Source of the DNA: Corynebacterium tuberculostearicum SK141
Lineage (GTDB): Bacteria; Actinomycetota; Actinomycetes; Mycobacteriales; Mycobacteriaceae
DNA length: 64,000 nt
Direction of reading: 5' to 3'
NCBI RefSeq assembly: GCF_000175635.1
Contig: NZ_ACVP01000037.1
Span: 91,951 to 155,950, forward strand
A program made the position numbers and the translations under genes. The notes under the pieces were generated by a model. It was not told where the DNA came from, did no database searches, and saw nothing but the letters and a program-made list of their open reading frames with translations. This document shows positions 8,561 through 15,196 of this stretch, in pieces; positions within the stretch are counted from its first letter, which is position 1, and each line of letters begins with the position of its first letter.

Positions 8561-8749
8561 ATGCTAAATCTGAAACGAGATGCCATGACGGCAAAGCAGG
8601 TATCTGAGCAAATCGGATTATCGGTTGCCACGCTTGCAACGTGGAGAAGTCGGGGCAAAGGGCCGGAATTTATTCGTATCGCTGGCCGCATCTACTACCT
8701 CAACACTGCAGTTCAAGAATGGCTGGATAAAGAAATCGCAGCCGCCTAA
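8561..8749 (+). CDS. excisionase/AlpA-like HTH protein
   Basis: The 62-aa protein has a MerR-type winged helix: MTAKQVSEQIGLSVATLATW, then RGKGPEFIRIAGRIYYL and a final WLDKEI helix. This is the usual form of AlpA/Xis proteins that direct excision or activate early genes. AAAGGA lies 8 nt before ATG 8561. It is the first gene of the rightward operon, downstream of the 17-bp repeats. Confidence 0.8.
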   Translation: MLNLKRDAMTAKQVSEQIGLSVATLATWRSRGKGPEFIRIAGRIYYLNTAVQEWLDKEIAAA

Positions 8750-8770
8750 AACCCGATCAAAACACGAAAG

Positions 8771-8803
8771 AACCCCCAAGTAGTTGCAGCTACAAGGGGG
8801 GTT
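8771..8803. promoter_or_regulatory. hairpin between the Xis-like gene and the next gene
   Basis: AACCCCC and GGGGGGTT arms enclose a second GTAG/CTAC stem with an AA/AA internal loop. There is no T-run on the plus strand and the ribosome site AAAGGAG follows directly, so it may be an attenuator, an mRNA-stabilising element or a terminator of minus-strand transcripts. Confidence 0.5.
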
Positions 8804-8818
8804 AAAGGAGACAATCAG

Positions 8819-9106
8819 ATGCCTCAAGCACATCTCAATGATAGCGACTTCTACGTTCAAGTGGAAGCGAACGCGCCCTTTGGTCTATTCAACATCGAAG
8901 TGACACGTGATCCCCAAGACGGGGAACCCGTAATTCGCCTCCAGCCAACCTTTGGTGACTGGTGGGGAGCCGTGGACTTTTCTACTCAGGAGATTCATCA
9001 GTTCATTGAAAAGCTGAGTGACGCAGAAAAGATTGCGCAAGAACTAACGCCAATCAACCTTTACCCCGTTGGAATTCCAGCGGACAAGAGGAGCGACCAT
9101 GCCTAA
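8819..9106 (+). CDS. hypothetical protein of the element (95 aa)
   Basis: Not recognised. The protein is acidic with a predicted beta-rich first half (FYVQVEANAPFGLFNIEVTRD, VIRLQPTFGDWW) and a helical second half. AAAGGAG is 8 nt before ATG 8819. It overlaps the next gene by 8 nt. The context is early regulation or replication of the element. Confidence 0.75.
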   Translation: MPQAHLNDSDFYVQVEANAPFGLFNIEVTRDPQDGEPVIRLQPTFGDWWGAVDFSTQEIHQFIEKLSDAEKIAQELTPINLYPVGIPADKRSDHA

Positions 9107-9338
9107 CAACGGGATTACAACGTCACCAGACAAAAACTTTCGGAGCAGTCTTACACCGGAGATGATTGCGGATCTCAAAGCAGCCCAAGAAAAATACCGC
9201 CCCAGCGCACAGGCGATGGAGGAGGCAAATCAGCGCCGCCGTCAATACAAGCGACGCAAAGCAGCTGCTGCACGTTGTGAACCATTACCCGGCTACGCAT
9301 CTAACCATCGTCTAGCCAGAGTAGGGGGCCTACGATGA
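9099..9338 (+). CDS. small basic protein of the element (79 aa)
   Basis: Not recognised. Residues 30-60 form a strongly basic helix (QRRRQYKRRKAAAARC). ATG 9099 has AAGAGGAG upstream and overlaps the preceding stop; the end overlaps the next start as ATGA. The basic stretch suggests binding of nucleic acid, which is inference only. Confidence 0.7.
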   Translation: MPNNGITTSPDKNFRSSLTPEMIADLKAAQEKYRPSAQAMEEANQRRRQYKRRKAAAARCEPLPGYASNHRLARVGGLR

Positions 9339-9820
9339 GCGCCCTAGAAACCACGTTAAGTCGTGAAGTACTGGCATCGGTGATAGCAGCACCCGCCGAG
9401 CAAGCTAACGCCGCTATGGCCCGTCTACAGGCCGCAGACTTCCCGAACTGGATACACCAGCGCATCTTTCACGCCCTGGACACCGTAGAGTTCGCCAACC
9501 ACCAAGAACCCGGAAGTGTAATCATCCAACTGCATTCCCTACTTCTTGAGGCTGGGGAGCTTAAAGACGCGGATAACGGATTACGTGCGGAGCTAAACGC
9601 GCTACTCGAAACACGCGGGCACCCGGAGCAGCTACCGCGATTCGTGTCCCAAGTGGTGGATGAAGCCTACCGGCGTGAAGTCAAAGACTACGGCGAACGT
9701 CTAGTCACTAACGCCGATAACAGCGCACTAGAGGAGCTGGACGCGATTCTAAAGGGCATAGACCAAGTACGCGCCGCCCGGATGCGCATACGCCCTGTAA
9801 CAGCCGTAAACGCCGCCTAA
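9335..9820 (+). CDS. DnaB N-terminal-domain-like protein
   Basis: The 161-aa protein resembles the N-terminal helical domain of replicative helicase DnaB: SREVLASVIAAPAEQANAAMARLQAADFPNWIHQRIFHAL matches the pattern ERAVLGSLLL...LSPEDFY...HRLIFEAI. The RecA-like motor domain is missing. In DnaB this domain binds primase and forms the ring collar. It is directly upstream of the D5-type helicase gene, so it may recruit host primase to the element or interfere with host or phage DnaB. The family match is by eye. Confidence 0.65.
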   Translation: MSALETTLSREVLASVIAAPAEQANAAMARLQAADFPNWIHQRIFHALDTVEFANHQEPGSVIIQLHSLLLEAGELKDADNGLRAELNALLETRGHPEQLPRFVSQVVDEAYRREVKDYGERLVTNADNSALEELDAILKGIDQVRAARMRIRPVTAVNAA

Positions 9821-9842
9821 ACCCAAGGAGACTGATAACACT

Positions 9843-11270
9843 ATGGCCGAAGAACCAGAGTTCTACCCGCCGATTTCCAACGCTATGCTTGTGGCGAAAA
9901 AGCTGGTGGGTGACGTATTCAGTACGGAGGGGAATCGTAACACCGCGTACTGGCGCGGACAGTGGTGGCTGTTCAACGGCACCCACTGGGAACAGGAAGA
10001 AAACGAGCTAGAAGTCAAACGCCCCATCTGGACACGCCTAGGTGAAGTCATGCTATCCAAGCCCAAAGGCGCGGAGCCCTGGTCGCCAACGACAGCCAGT
10101 GTCTCGAATCTCATGGAACCGTTAAAGATTGCCCTTATGCTCAAAGACAAAAAGGATGCGCCATTCTGGATTGAGCAGGGCCACATCATGAACCCTCATG
10201 ACCTTATTGTTCTGCAAAATGGTGTGCTCAACTTCCGCACAGGTAAATTCATGCAGGGCAACCATATGGAGCTGTTTAATACCTGGTCGCTTCCTTTTTC
10301 CTACGATGCCACCGCCACATGCCCAACCTTTGAAAAGTTTCTAGACGATACTTTCGCCCACGATCCTGCAGGACGCGCAGCAATCCAAGAGTTCGCAGGA
10401 TACGCCATAAGTGGACGTACAGACCTGCAAAAGGCGCTGGTGCTAGTAGGGCCACCGGGTGGTGGTAAAGGAACTTTAAGCCGCACAATCCAACAACTTG
10501 TAGGAGTCGAAAACGTAGTCTCCCCATCCTTAACGAAACTAGGTAGTGAGTTTGGACTATCGGACTTAATCGGCAAACCCCTAGCCGTCATTGAAGACGC
10601 ACGTAGCGACTACAGCCACACCAGCGGAACCACCGTGGAACGCCTGTTATCCATTATCGGAGAAGATGCGGTATCCATTAACCGAAAGAATCAGTCCTAC
10701 TGGAATGGCACCCTGCCTACGCGCATCATGCTGGTATCAAATGAGGTGCCAAGGTTCCCGGACGCATCCGGCGCGATGATTCGACGATTCGTTGCCGTTA
10801 AGCTGAGCAAGTCCGTGCCAGAAGAGGAGAGGGACGAAAAACTAGGAGCGAAGCTCAAAGCGGAGCTACCCGGCATCTTTAACTGGGCATTGGATGGACT
10901 GAAACGACTGGAACAGCAACACCACTTCACGGAGCCGGAAACGATGGCTGATATTCAATCCATGATGAGCGACCTCAACAGCCCCGTGGCGAACTTCCTG
11001 GACGAAGAACCCACCTACAGGGTTACAGGCAACCCAAGTGATTATGTAGAGCTAAAGGCGGTTCATGCGGCGTACAAGAGCTGGTGTGAAGAGGTAGGGC
11101 GCTCGAACATGAATCAGCAAAACCTTGCCCAACAATTGGATTCAGTCTCGCCCGATATTGAGGTTAAGAACACTAAGCCGGATGCGTACACCAAAAAGGG
11201 CCGGTATGTGTTTGGTATCAAAAGTATTCCCCTTGTCCTAGCTAAAGAATCTCACCAGCAAAGTGCCTAG
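9843..11270 (+). CDS. phage/plasmid D5-type (SF3) replicative helicase
   Basis: The 475-aa protein has a D5-N-like region (about 85-185) and a SF3 AAA+ domain: Walker A VGPPGGGKGT (about 201-210), Walker B-like LAVIEDAR (about 246) and motif C MLVSNEVPRF with an arginine in MIRRFVA (about 295-315). A winged-helix-like C-terminus follows. The archaeo-eukaryotic primase domain of longer P4-type proteins is absent, so priming must come from elsewhere. Iterons begin at its stop codon, as with rep/ori pairs of SaPIs. Its role is most likely origin recognition and unwinding. Confidence 0.88.
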   Translation: MAEEPEFYPPISNAMLVAKKLVGDVFSTEGNRNTAYWRGQWWLFNGTHWEQEENELEVKRPIWTRLGEVMLSKPKGAEPWSPTTASVSNLMEPLKIALMLKDKKDAPFWIEQGHIMNPHDLIVLQNGVLNFRTGKFMQGNHMELFNTWSLPFSYDATATCPTFEKFLDDTFAHDPAGRAAIQEFAGYAISGRTDLQKALVLVGPPGGGKGTLSRTIQQLVGVENVVSPSLTKLGSEFGLSDLIGKPLAVIEDARSDYSHTSGTTVERLLSIIGEDAVSINRKNQSYWNGTLPTRIMLVSNEVPRFPDASGAMIRRFVAVKLSKSVPEEERDEKLGAKLKAELPGIFNWALDGLKRLEQQHHFTEPETMADIQSMMSDLNSPVANFLDEEPTYRVTGNPSDYVELKAVHAAYKSWCEEVGRSNMNQQNLAQQLDSVSPDIEVKNTKPDAYTKKGRYVFGIKSIPLVLAKESHQQSA

Positions 11271-11440
11271 GAACATGTTCCATGTGTTCCAACAGGTCAC
11301 GCCTAATTTTTAGCGTGTTCCAACCGTGTTCCGGAACAAACCAATAATCAACGCCGGAACACAGGAACACACAATCTATGTTCTGGAACAAACCACATAA
11401 CGCCCTGACCAGCAAGAACACCAAGAACATGTTCCAACCA
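11270..11440. other. iteron cluster, probable replication origin of the element
   Basis: About ten TGTTCC/GGAACA words lie within 170 bp. They include palindromes GGAACATGTTCC (11270-11281), TGTTCCGGAACA (11327-11338), TGTTCTGGAACA (11379-11390) and GAACATGTTC (11425-11434), and repeats GTGTTCCAAC (11284, 11315) and GGAACAC (11356, 11364). An AT-rich stretch (CCTAATTTTTAG) lies among them. Position right after the helicase gene is the usual ori location in satellites. Confidence 0.75.
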
Positions 11441-11567
11441 ACTTCAGAGCGACAAATTTCGTCTGGACGTAATTACAGAGCTTGCAAACGGGGGGCGACC
11501 GCGTTCCCAGAGTCCTTTTAATGGGGTGGTCAACTAATCGACCGACTAAAAAAGAGTTGAGCATATC
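11441..11567. other. non-coding stretch between iterons and TerS-like gene
   Basis: No gene is seen. It holds a short inverted repeat GGTC/GACC (11528-11543) and AT-rich DNA before GTG 11568. It could contain the promoter of the late module or a packaging site, but no motif proves either. Confidence 0.35.
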
Positions 11568-12011
11568 GTGAGCGATATTGATTATCAGGCCGTCCGGGAA
11601 CTGTACGACCAGGGCCGGGGACGGAACGCAATTGCCAAGGAATTAGGCACCACCACTCACCAAGTGGATCGTGCTTGCCGCGAGTTGGGCATCACGTGGG
11701 AGGGGAAGATCCCCACCACGGCTGTGCGAGTACGGTCGCGCCGCGCTGCTAATGAGCGCAATGAGGTCGCCGCTAAGTTCCGCGCATTGGCACAACGTGA
11801 GCTGGATAAGGCACTGAGTGCTGAGGGAGAGGACGCGGACATTCGCCGCCACGTCACCGCCGCTGCTATCGCAATTCAACGCGACCTAGAGATTGCCGCG
11901 CATGTCGCTGAGCACAAGGAGCACAACGACCGCACCCCACAACAACGAGAACAGGACAAGGCCCTGGACAAGGCCCTGGACGCGCTCGACCCGCTGAACA
12001 CCTACCTATAG
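11568..12011 (+). CDS. TerS-like (small terminase subunit) HTH protein
   Basis: The 147-aa protein has an N-terminal helix-turn-helix (YDQGRGRNAIAKELGTTTHQ...CRELG), a central helical part (residues 60-115) and a charged C-terminal tail with a tandem DKALDKAL repeat. DNA-binding head, oligomerisation helices and tail is the arrangement of small terminase subunits. PICIs use their own TerS to redirect packaging of a helper phage. No large terminase gene is present. A plain HTH regulator is the alternative. Start GTG 11568 has only a weak ribosome site. Confidence 0.55.
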   Translation: MSDIDYQAVRELYDQGRGRNAIAKELGTTTHQVDRACRELGITWEGKIPTTAVRVRSRRAANERNEVAAKFRALAQRELDKALSAEGEDADIRRHVTAAAIAIQRDLEIAAHVAEHKEHNDRTPQQREQDKALDKALDALDPLNTYL

Positions 12012-12024
12012 GAGACCCAAACCA

Positions 12025-12753
12025 ATGACCACATTCAACTTCAACAACTTAACGCCTCAGCTCACGTTTCTAAGCGCTGAGATGGACAAGGCAATCACGT
12101 GGTTCGCCAAGAACCCTGACTACTCAGACGAGGGCAAGCGCAACCAGCTGAAGCGAGTAGCTGACCAGCACGGCTACACCGCCGCCATCAGCAAGCTACG
12201 AAAAGCCGCAGCTGCCCTCCCAGAAGCCGTAGCCAAGGAACAGGCCGGGGAGTACGCCAAGGTCTACCCACGGGCCAAAGACTCCACTGAGACACTGGCT
12301 GCAGAAATGGCAACACAGCGTTACCTGCAGCGTGAAGACCTTACTAAGACGGACGGAGACAACAACAACCTTGCAGCCCTTCAAGCGGTGTTTAAGGAGA
12401 TGGGCCCGTCTCCAGCCCGAACCATGCTGTTCGAGGAGATGCAGGCCCGTGGGATTACCAATGCGGAATTAATGCGAGGGTGTGAAGCTGAGGAAAACCC
12501 GGCGCTGAGGAACGCACAGCACACCGCTAACGCCGCTGAAACCACCGCCCGCCTTGTCAATGAGCAGCTGGACGATCTGGAAACCTCCCTGCAGAACCCG
12601 CGCATGAGCACTGCAGGCGACACCATGAAGCTAGACCAGATTAAGAACTATCTCGTGAACTACTTCAGCGACGATATGGAGACGGACAGCCATATCACCT
12701 TTGAAAAGCTACGCCCGGCACCTGCTTTCAATACCCCTGCCCCAACGGAATAG
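12025..12753 (+). CDS. hypothetical helical protein of the element (242 aa)
   Basis: Not recognised. Almost entirely helical with Ala/Glu/Lys-rich segments (residues 55-90 and 165-200) and an acidic C-terminus ending in a Pro-rich tail. GGAGACC stands before ATG 12025. It follows the TerS-like gene by 13 nt. A scaffold- or capsid-modifying role is possible from position and helical content, but there is no direct evidence. Confidence 0.7.
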   Translation: MTTFNFNNLTPQLTFLSAEMDKAITWFAKNPDYSDEGKRNQLKRVADQHGYTAAISKLRKAAAALPEAVAKEQAGEYAKVYPRAKDSTETLAAEMATQRYLQREDLTKTDGDNNNLAALQAVFKEMGPSPARTMLFEEMQARGITNAELMRGCEAEENPALRNAQHTANAAETTARLVNEQLDDLETSLQNPRMSTAGDTMKLDQIKNYLVNYFSDDMETDSHITFEKLRPAPAFNTPAPTE

Positions 12754-12766
12754 GAGACAAGAGACT

Positions 12767-13291
12767 ATGCGCACCATCGAGCAGTTAGAGGCCATTCTTA
12801 AGGCCCTCCGTGAGCAGTTGGCTGAGCTGCAGAACGATAGGAATAGTGGGGCTGAGGTGCCCGACTGGAAAGAGGCACTAGCCCGCCGTGAGCTAGATAA
12901 GTACACCGCCGAGCTGGAAGCACGCCGTAAGGAAAAGGCAGCGGTAGATAAGTCTAAGGCTGAGGCCGCTAAGCGCCACACCGCCCAACAGGACGCTGTT
13001 ATGGAAGCGGTGGAGGAAGCGTACACCGTACTGGAGGAGGCCACCGCTAAGGCCGCTGAGGCTCACGAGGAGGCCATTAAGGGCCTGCCTGCCTACCGTG
13101 AGGCCCGCGCCGTTGAGGTGGAGGCATATCGCAACCTACGCGGCCTCGTAGAGCAGCTAGACGAACCGGAACGCGATGAGGACGGCCACATCGTGACAGA
13201 CCGCGCCCCGTTCTACATGCACAATGGCAACGTGATGCAAAAGGGTTCCATCACGCCCGGTCGATATGGTCGTGACCTAGACCGGATCTAA
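12767..13291 (+). CDS. coiled-coil protein of the element (174 aa)
   Basis: The first 110 residues are a continuous charged coiled coil (EQLEAILKALREQLAELQ, KYTAELEARRKEKAAVDKSK), followed by a short acidic globular end with HNGNVMQKGSITPGRYGRD. TAGGAGA precedes ATG 12767 and the gene follows its neighbour by 13 nt. A terminator ends the operon at 13311. Function unknown; scaffold-like or capsid-interfering proteins in phage satellites often have this composition. Confidence 0.7.
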   Translation: MRTIEQLEAILKALREQLAELQNDRNSGAEVPDWKEALARRELDKYTAELEARRKEKAAVDKSKAEAAKRHTAQQDAVMEAVEEAYTVLEEATAKAAEAHEEAIKGLPAYREARAVEVEAYRNLRGLVEQLDEPERDEDGHIVTDRAPFYMHNGNVMQKGSITPGRYGRDLDRI

Positions 13292-13310
13292 CTCCCGTAA
13301 CCCTAAAAGA

Positions 13311-13355
13311 CCCGCCGTTTCGTTTGTACTCTTTTCCGAAATGGCGGGCTTTTTC
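13311..13355 (+). terminator. terminator of the rightward operon
   Basis: A 12-bp stem CCCGCCGTTTCG / CGAAATGGCGGG with a 14-nt loop is followed by CTTTTTC. It separates the TerS-like module from the WhiB-like gene, which must have its own promoter. Confidence 0.9.
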
Positions 13356-13432
13356 ATGCCAAAAGTAACAGTGACTTAAACGTCTTGACCTGCACTAACT
13401 AACCGCCACGGCATTTTTAATAGAACATTGGG

Positions 13433-14416
13433 GTGACAGCCCCAACACTGACTAACGCGCCCTGCATTAACACCCGAAACCGCGCTTTCATCGACCCGGA
13501 CAACGTTCCCCAACGGTCGATTAACGCCGCTATCCGTATGTGCGAGCACTGCCCAATGCGCAAAGAATGCGCACGTGTTGCGCTAGAAGCAGGCAGCATG
13601 TTGACGGGGGAGAAACTTCCAGCGGACGGGGTAATCATGGCCGGGGTAGTCACACACGGCAAAAGCACCGTTCACGAGCTGGAGATGATAGCCGGGATAG
13701 CAGCCCCGGTCTATGAGGGCCGTGCCAGAAAGCAGGGGAATGTTACCGGGAAGCCGTGCCTGAATTGTGGGCGCACCTTACATGGCTGGACACGTACCCC
13801 GGAGGAGATTCCGCCCGGCATGGTCATGCACTACAGCCGCCAATTCTGTGTGGACTGCAGGACGGCATTAAAGGCGTATCTGGATTCCTTGCCTGAAGAG
13901 GAGCGCCGGGTTAGGCGCGGCCTAATGAAAGTGGTTGACCGTAAGCGCCACCACCACGGGCGGGAAGCCCATCTGAAGCGTCACCGTTACATCAACCGCA
14001 AGCGCAAAGAAATTGCCGTTGAATTGGGCGTACCCGTTGACTACATAGTTCCCCTGAAAGACGCTGCAAAGTGTCTAGGGTTCACTAAGGGCAAGACGAA
14101 AAGCAGGGCGACTAAATCCGGGGCGCTCTGGAGGATGGACAGATCTCCCTACTGTAGGCAGGCGAACCTCCACGTCAATCTTGGGGCATTCGGTTATGAG
14201 TCTCCGCTAGTCCAAAAGCGTGAGGCGAAATCACGTGCTAAGGCCGCTGAGGAGCTTTGCGTACCCGTGGCTGAGGTAGTGAACTTGGAATACCTTTCGG
14301 AGATGCATGGCTTTACCGTTTCGGAGATGCTGACAAGGCTGCATGGCCGGGGCGTGGAAGTGGTCAATAAATGGGGCCGTCATTGGCTAGTTGAAGCGGA
14401 GGTTCCCCCGCTCTGA
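13433..14416 (+). CDS. WhiB-like/zinc-ribbon fusion protein with internal duplication
   Basis: The 327-aa protein begins with a WhiB-like cluster domain: one Cys at about 11, then MCEHCPMRKECARVALEAG (C-x2-C-x5-C) and a GVIMAGV turn in place of the usual G-[VI]-W-G-G. A second unit follows with C-x2-C (KPCLNCGRT) and C-x2-C (FCVDCRT). The C-terminal half holds two related units, each with an EL.VPV...V...L....GFT pattern (about 195-225 and 280-310). WhiB proteins bind a 4Fe-4S cluster and control transcription through sigma factor; phage copies can block host WhiB2. GTG 13433 lacks a clear ribosome site. Confidence 0.7.
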   Translation: MTAPTLTNAPCINTRNRAFIDPDNVPQRSINAAIRMCEHCPMRKECARVALEAGSMLTGEKLPADGVIMAGVVTHGKSTVHELEMIAGIAAPVYEGRARKQGNVTGKPCLNCGRTLHGWTRTPEEIPPGMVMHYSRQFCVDCRTALKAYLDSLPEEERRVRRGLMKVVDRKRHHHGREAHLKRHRYINRKRKEIAVELGVPVDYIVPLKDAAKCLGFTKGKTKSRATKSGALWRMDRSPYCRQANLHVNLGAFGYESPLVQKREAKSRAKAAEELCVPVAEVVNLEYLSEMHGFTVSEMLTRLHGRGVEVVNKWGRHWLVEAEVPPL

Positions 14417-14579
14417 TTTAAGCCCGGAGAGGTGGCTATCTATTGGCTATTTTGAAAAATTGTTCCCGTTTCCAAACTGTTCCATGCAGTACGGTAACTG
14501 CAGGTAGATGGGATAAAGTGCCACAAAATGCAGGTTGCTACATTCCCTGAATTATTAGCACAAACTTGCCACTTGTATA
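14417..14579. other. right-end non-coding region of the element
   Basis: No gene is seen. It contains the right 23-bp arm repeat and two further TGTTCC words (TTGTTCCC at 14461, ACTGTTCC at 14477), which resemble the iterons near 11.3 kb. Confidence 0.5.
14432..14454 (+). repeat. right 23-bp terminal repeat, candidate integrase arm site
   Basis: Matches 6639-6661 at 21 of 23 positions, same orientation, with two TGGCTA words. It lies 126 bp inside attR, in keeping with an arm-type site. Confidence 0.6.
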
Positions 14580-14619
14580 GCGTAGGTTGCGAGTTCAAGT
14601 CTCGTCTCCAGCTCAAAAG
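14580..14619 (+). repeat. attR core, 40-nt direct repeat
   Basis: Identical to 6544-6583 and containing the T-arm and 3' acceptor strand of tRNA-Thr. It lacks the 5' half of a tRNA, so it is a remnant and not a second gene. Confidence 0.93.
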
Positions 14620-14620
14620 G

Positions 14621-14648
14621 AGGCTGGGCCCCGGCGTGGGCCTAGCCT
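14621..14648. terminator. terminator, original downstream end of tRNA-Thr
   Basis: AGGCTGGGCCC / GGGCCTAGCCT stem with a short loop. It is followed by GGTTTTC on the plus strand and CCTTTTG on the minus strand, so it serves the tRNA (before insertion) and the TetR gene. Confidence 0.7.
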
Positions 14649-15196
14649 TCGGTGGTTTTCGAGGGGGCGTCGATAAGCCGAAAAAGCCGGTCGACCATGC
14701 GCTGGCGATTGGCGGGGGACAGCTTGCGCTGGTTGAGGTGATCGTGCACCCACAGGCCGGTACTAAGAAGCATGATCAGCAGATTATCCTCGTCCGTCTC
14801 GGCGGCGGAAGGATCGACCATCCAGCGCGCATCCACCTCGGCCCACTGGGCGGAAAAATCCGGGTGGGTCTGGGAATGTACACACATCAACAGCTTGATG
14901 AGCGGATCATTTTTGCCCATCGACAATACGAGCGCGCGGGAACGCTCGGCCCAGCTGAGCTCGCTTGCCGGGTGGCCGCCGGCCAGCTTCTCGAGTTCTG
15001 CTTCCCAGCGTGCGGCGCAAAATCCATGGCAGTTTACGAGCAGATCATGGCGGGTAGGGAAGTGATAAATGAGTCCGGACTTGGACATGCCGGTCGCCTG
15101 CGCCAGGGATTCGTAGGTCAAGCCAGAGACGTCCTCGGCGGCGATGATGTCGAGCGCAGCTTCAAGGGCTGCGGTCTTTTTGTTGAGTCGCGGCAT
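14642..15196 (-). CDS. TetR-family transcriptional regulator
   Basis: The 184-aa protein has an N-terminal TetR HTH (about residues 12-55: AALDIIAAEDVSGLTYESLAQATGMSKSGLIYHFPTRHDLL) and a helical ligand domain. Its start lies 35 nt inside the end of the MFS gene, so the two are one operon. It probably represses the pump gene by binding repeats at 16682-16708. The same TetR-MFS pair occurs beside pqo in C. glutamicum. Confidence 0.88.
   Translation of the reverse strand: MPRLNKKTAALEAALDIIAAEDVSGLTYESLAQATGMSKSGLIYHFPTRHDLLVNCHGFCAARWEAELEKLAGGHPASELSWAERSRALVLSMGKNDPLIKLLMCVHSQTHPDFSAQWAEVDARWMVDPSAAETDEDNLLIMLLSTGLWVHDHLNQRKLSPANRQRMVDRLFRLIDAPSKTTEG

Larger units (their letters stand above)
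6544..14619. mobile_element. integrated satellite-like element in tRNA-Thr
   Basis: The element of about 8.1 kb is bounded by 40-nt att repeats. It holds ten or eleven genes in two divergent blocks: integrase and an HTH protein leftwards; an AlpA/Xis-like regulator, small proteins, a DnaB-N-like protein, a D5-type helicase, iterons, a TerS-like protein, two coiled-coil proteins and a WhiB-like fusion rightwards. No capsid, portal, tail, large terminase, conjugation or resistance genes are seen. Base composition is lower in GC than the flanks. This pattern fits a phage-inducible chromosomal island or a similar satellite; a self-replicating integrative plasmid remnant is the alternative. Confidence 0.85.

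Noticed and set aside
11270..11434. GAACATGTTC words as LexA/SOS boxes
   Set aside because: LexA boxes need GAAC-N4-GTTC; here the spacing is two. The many copies in a row fit iterons better.
14580..14613. A second tRNA-Thr gene
   Set aside because: Only the T-arm and 3' acceptor strand are present; no D-arm or 5' acceptor. It is the attR remnant.
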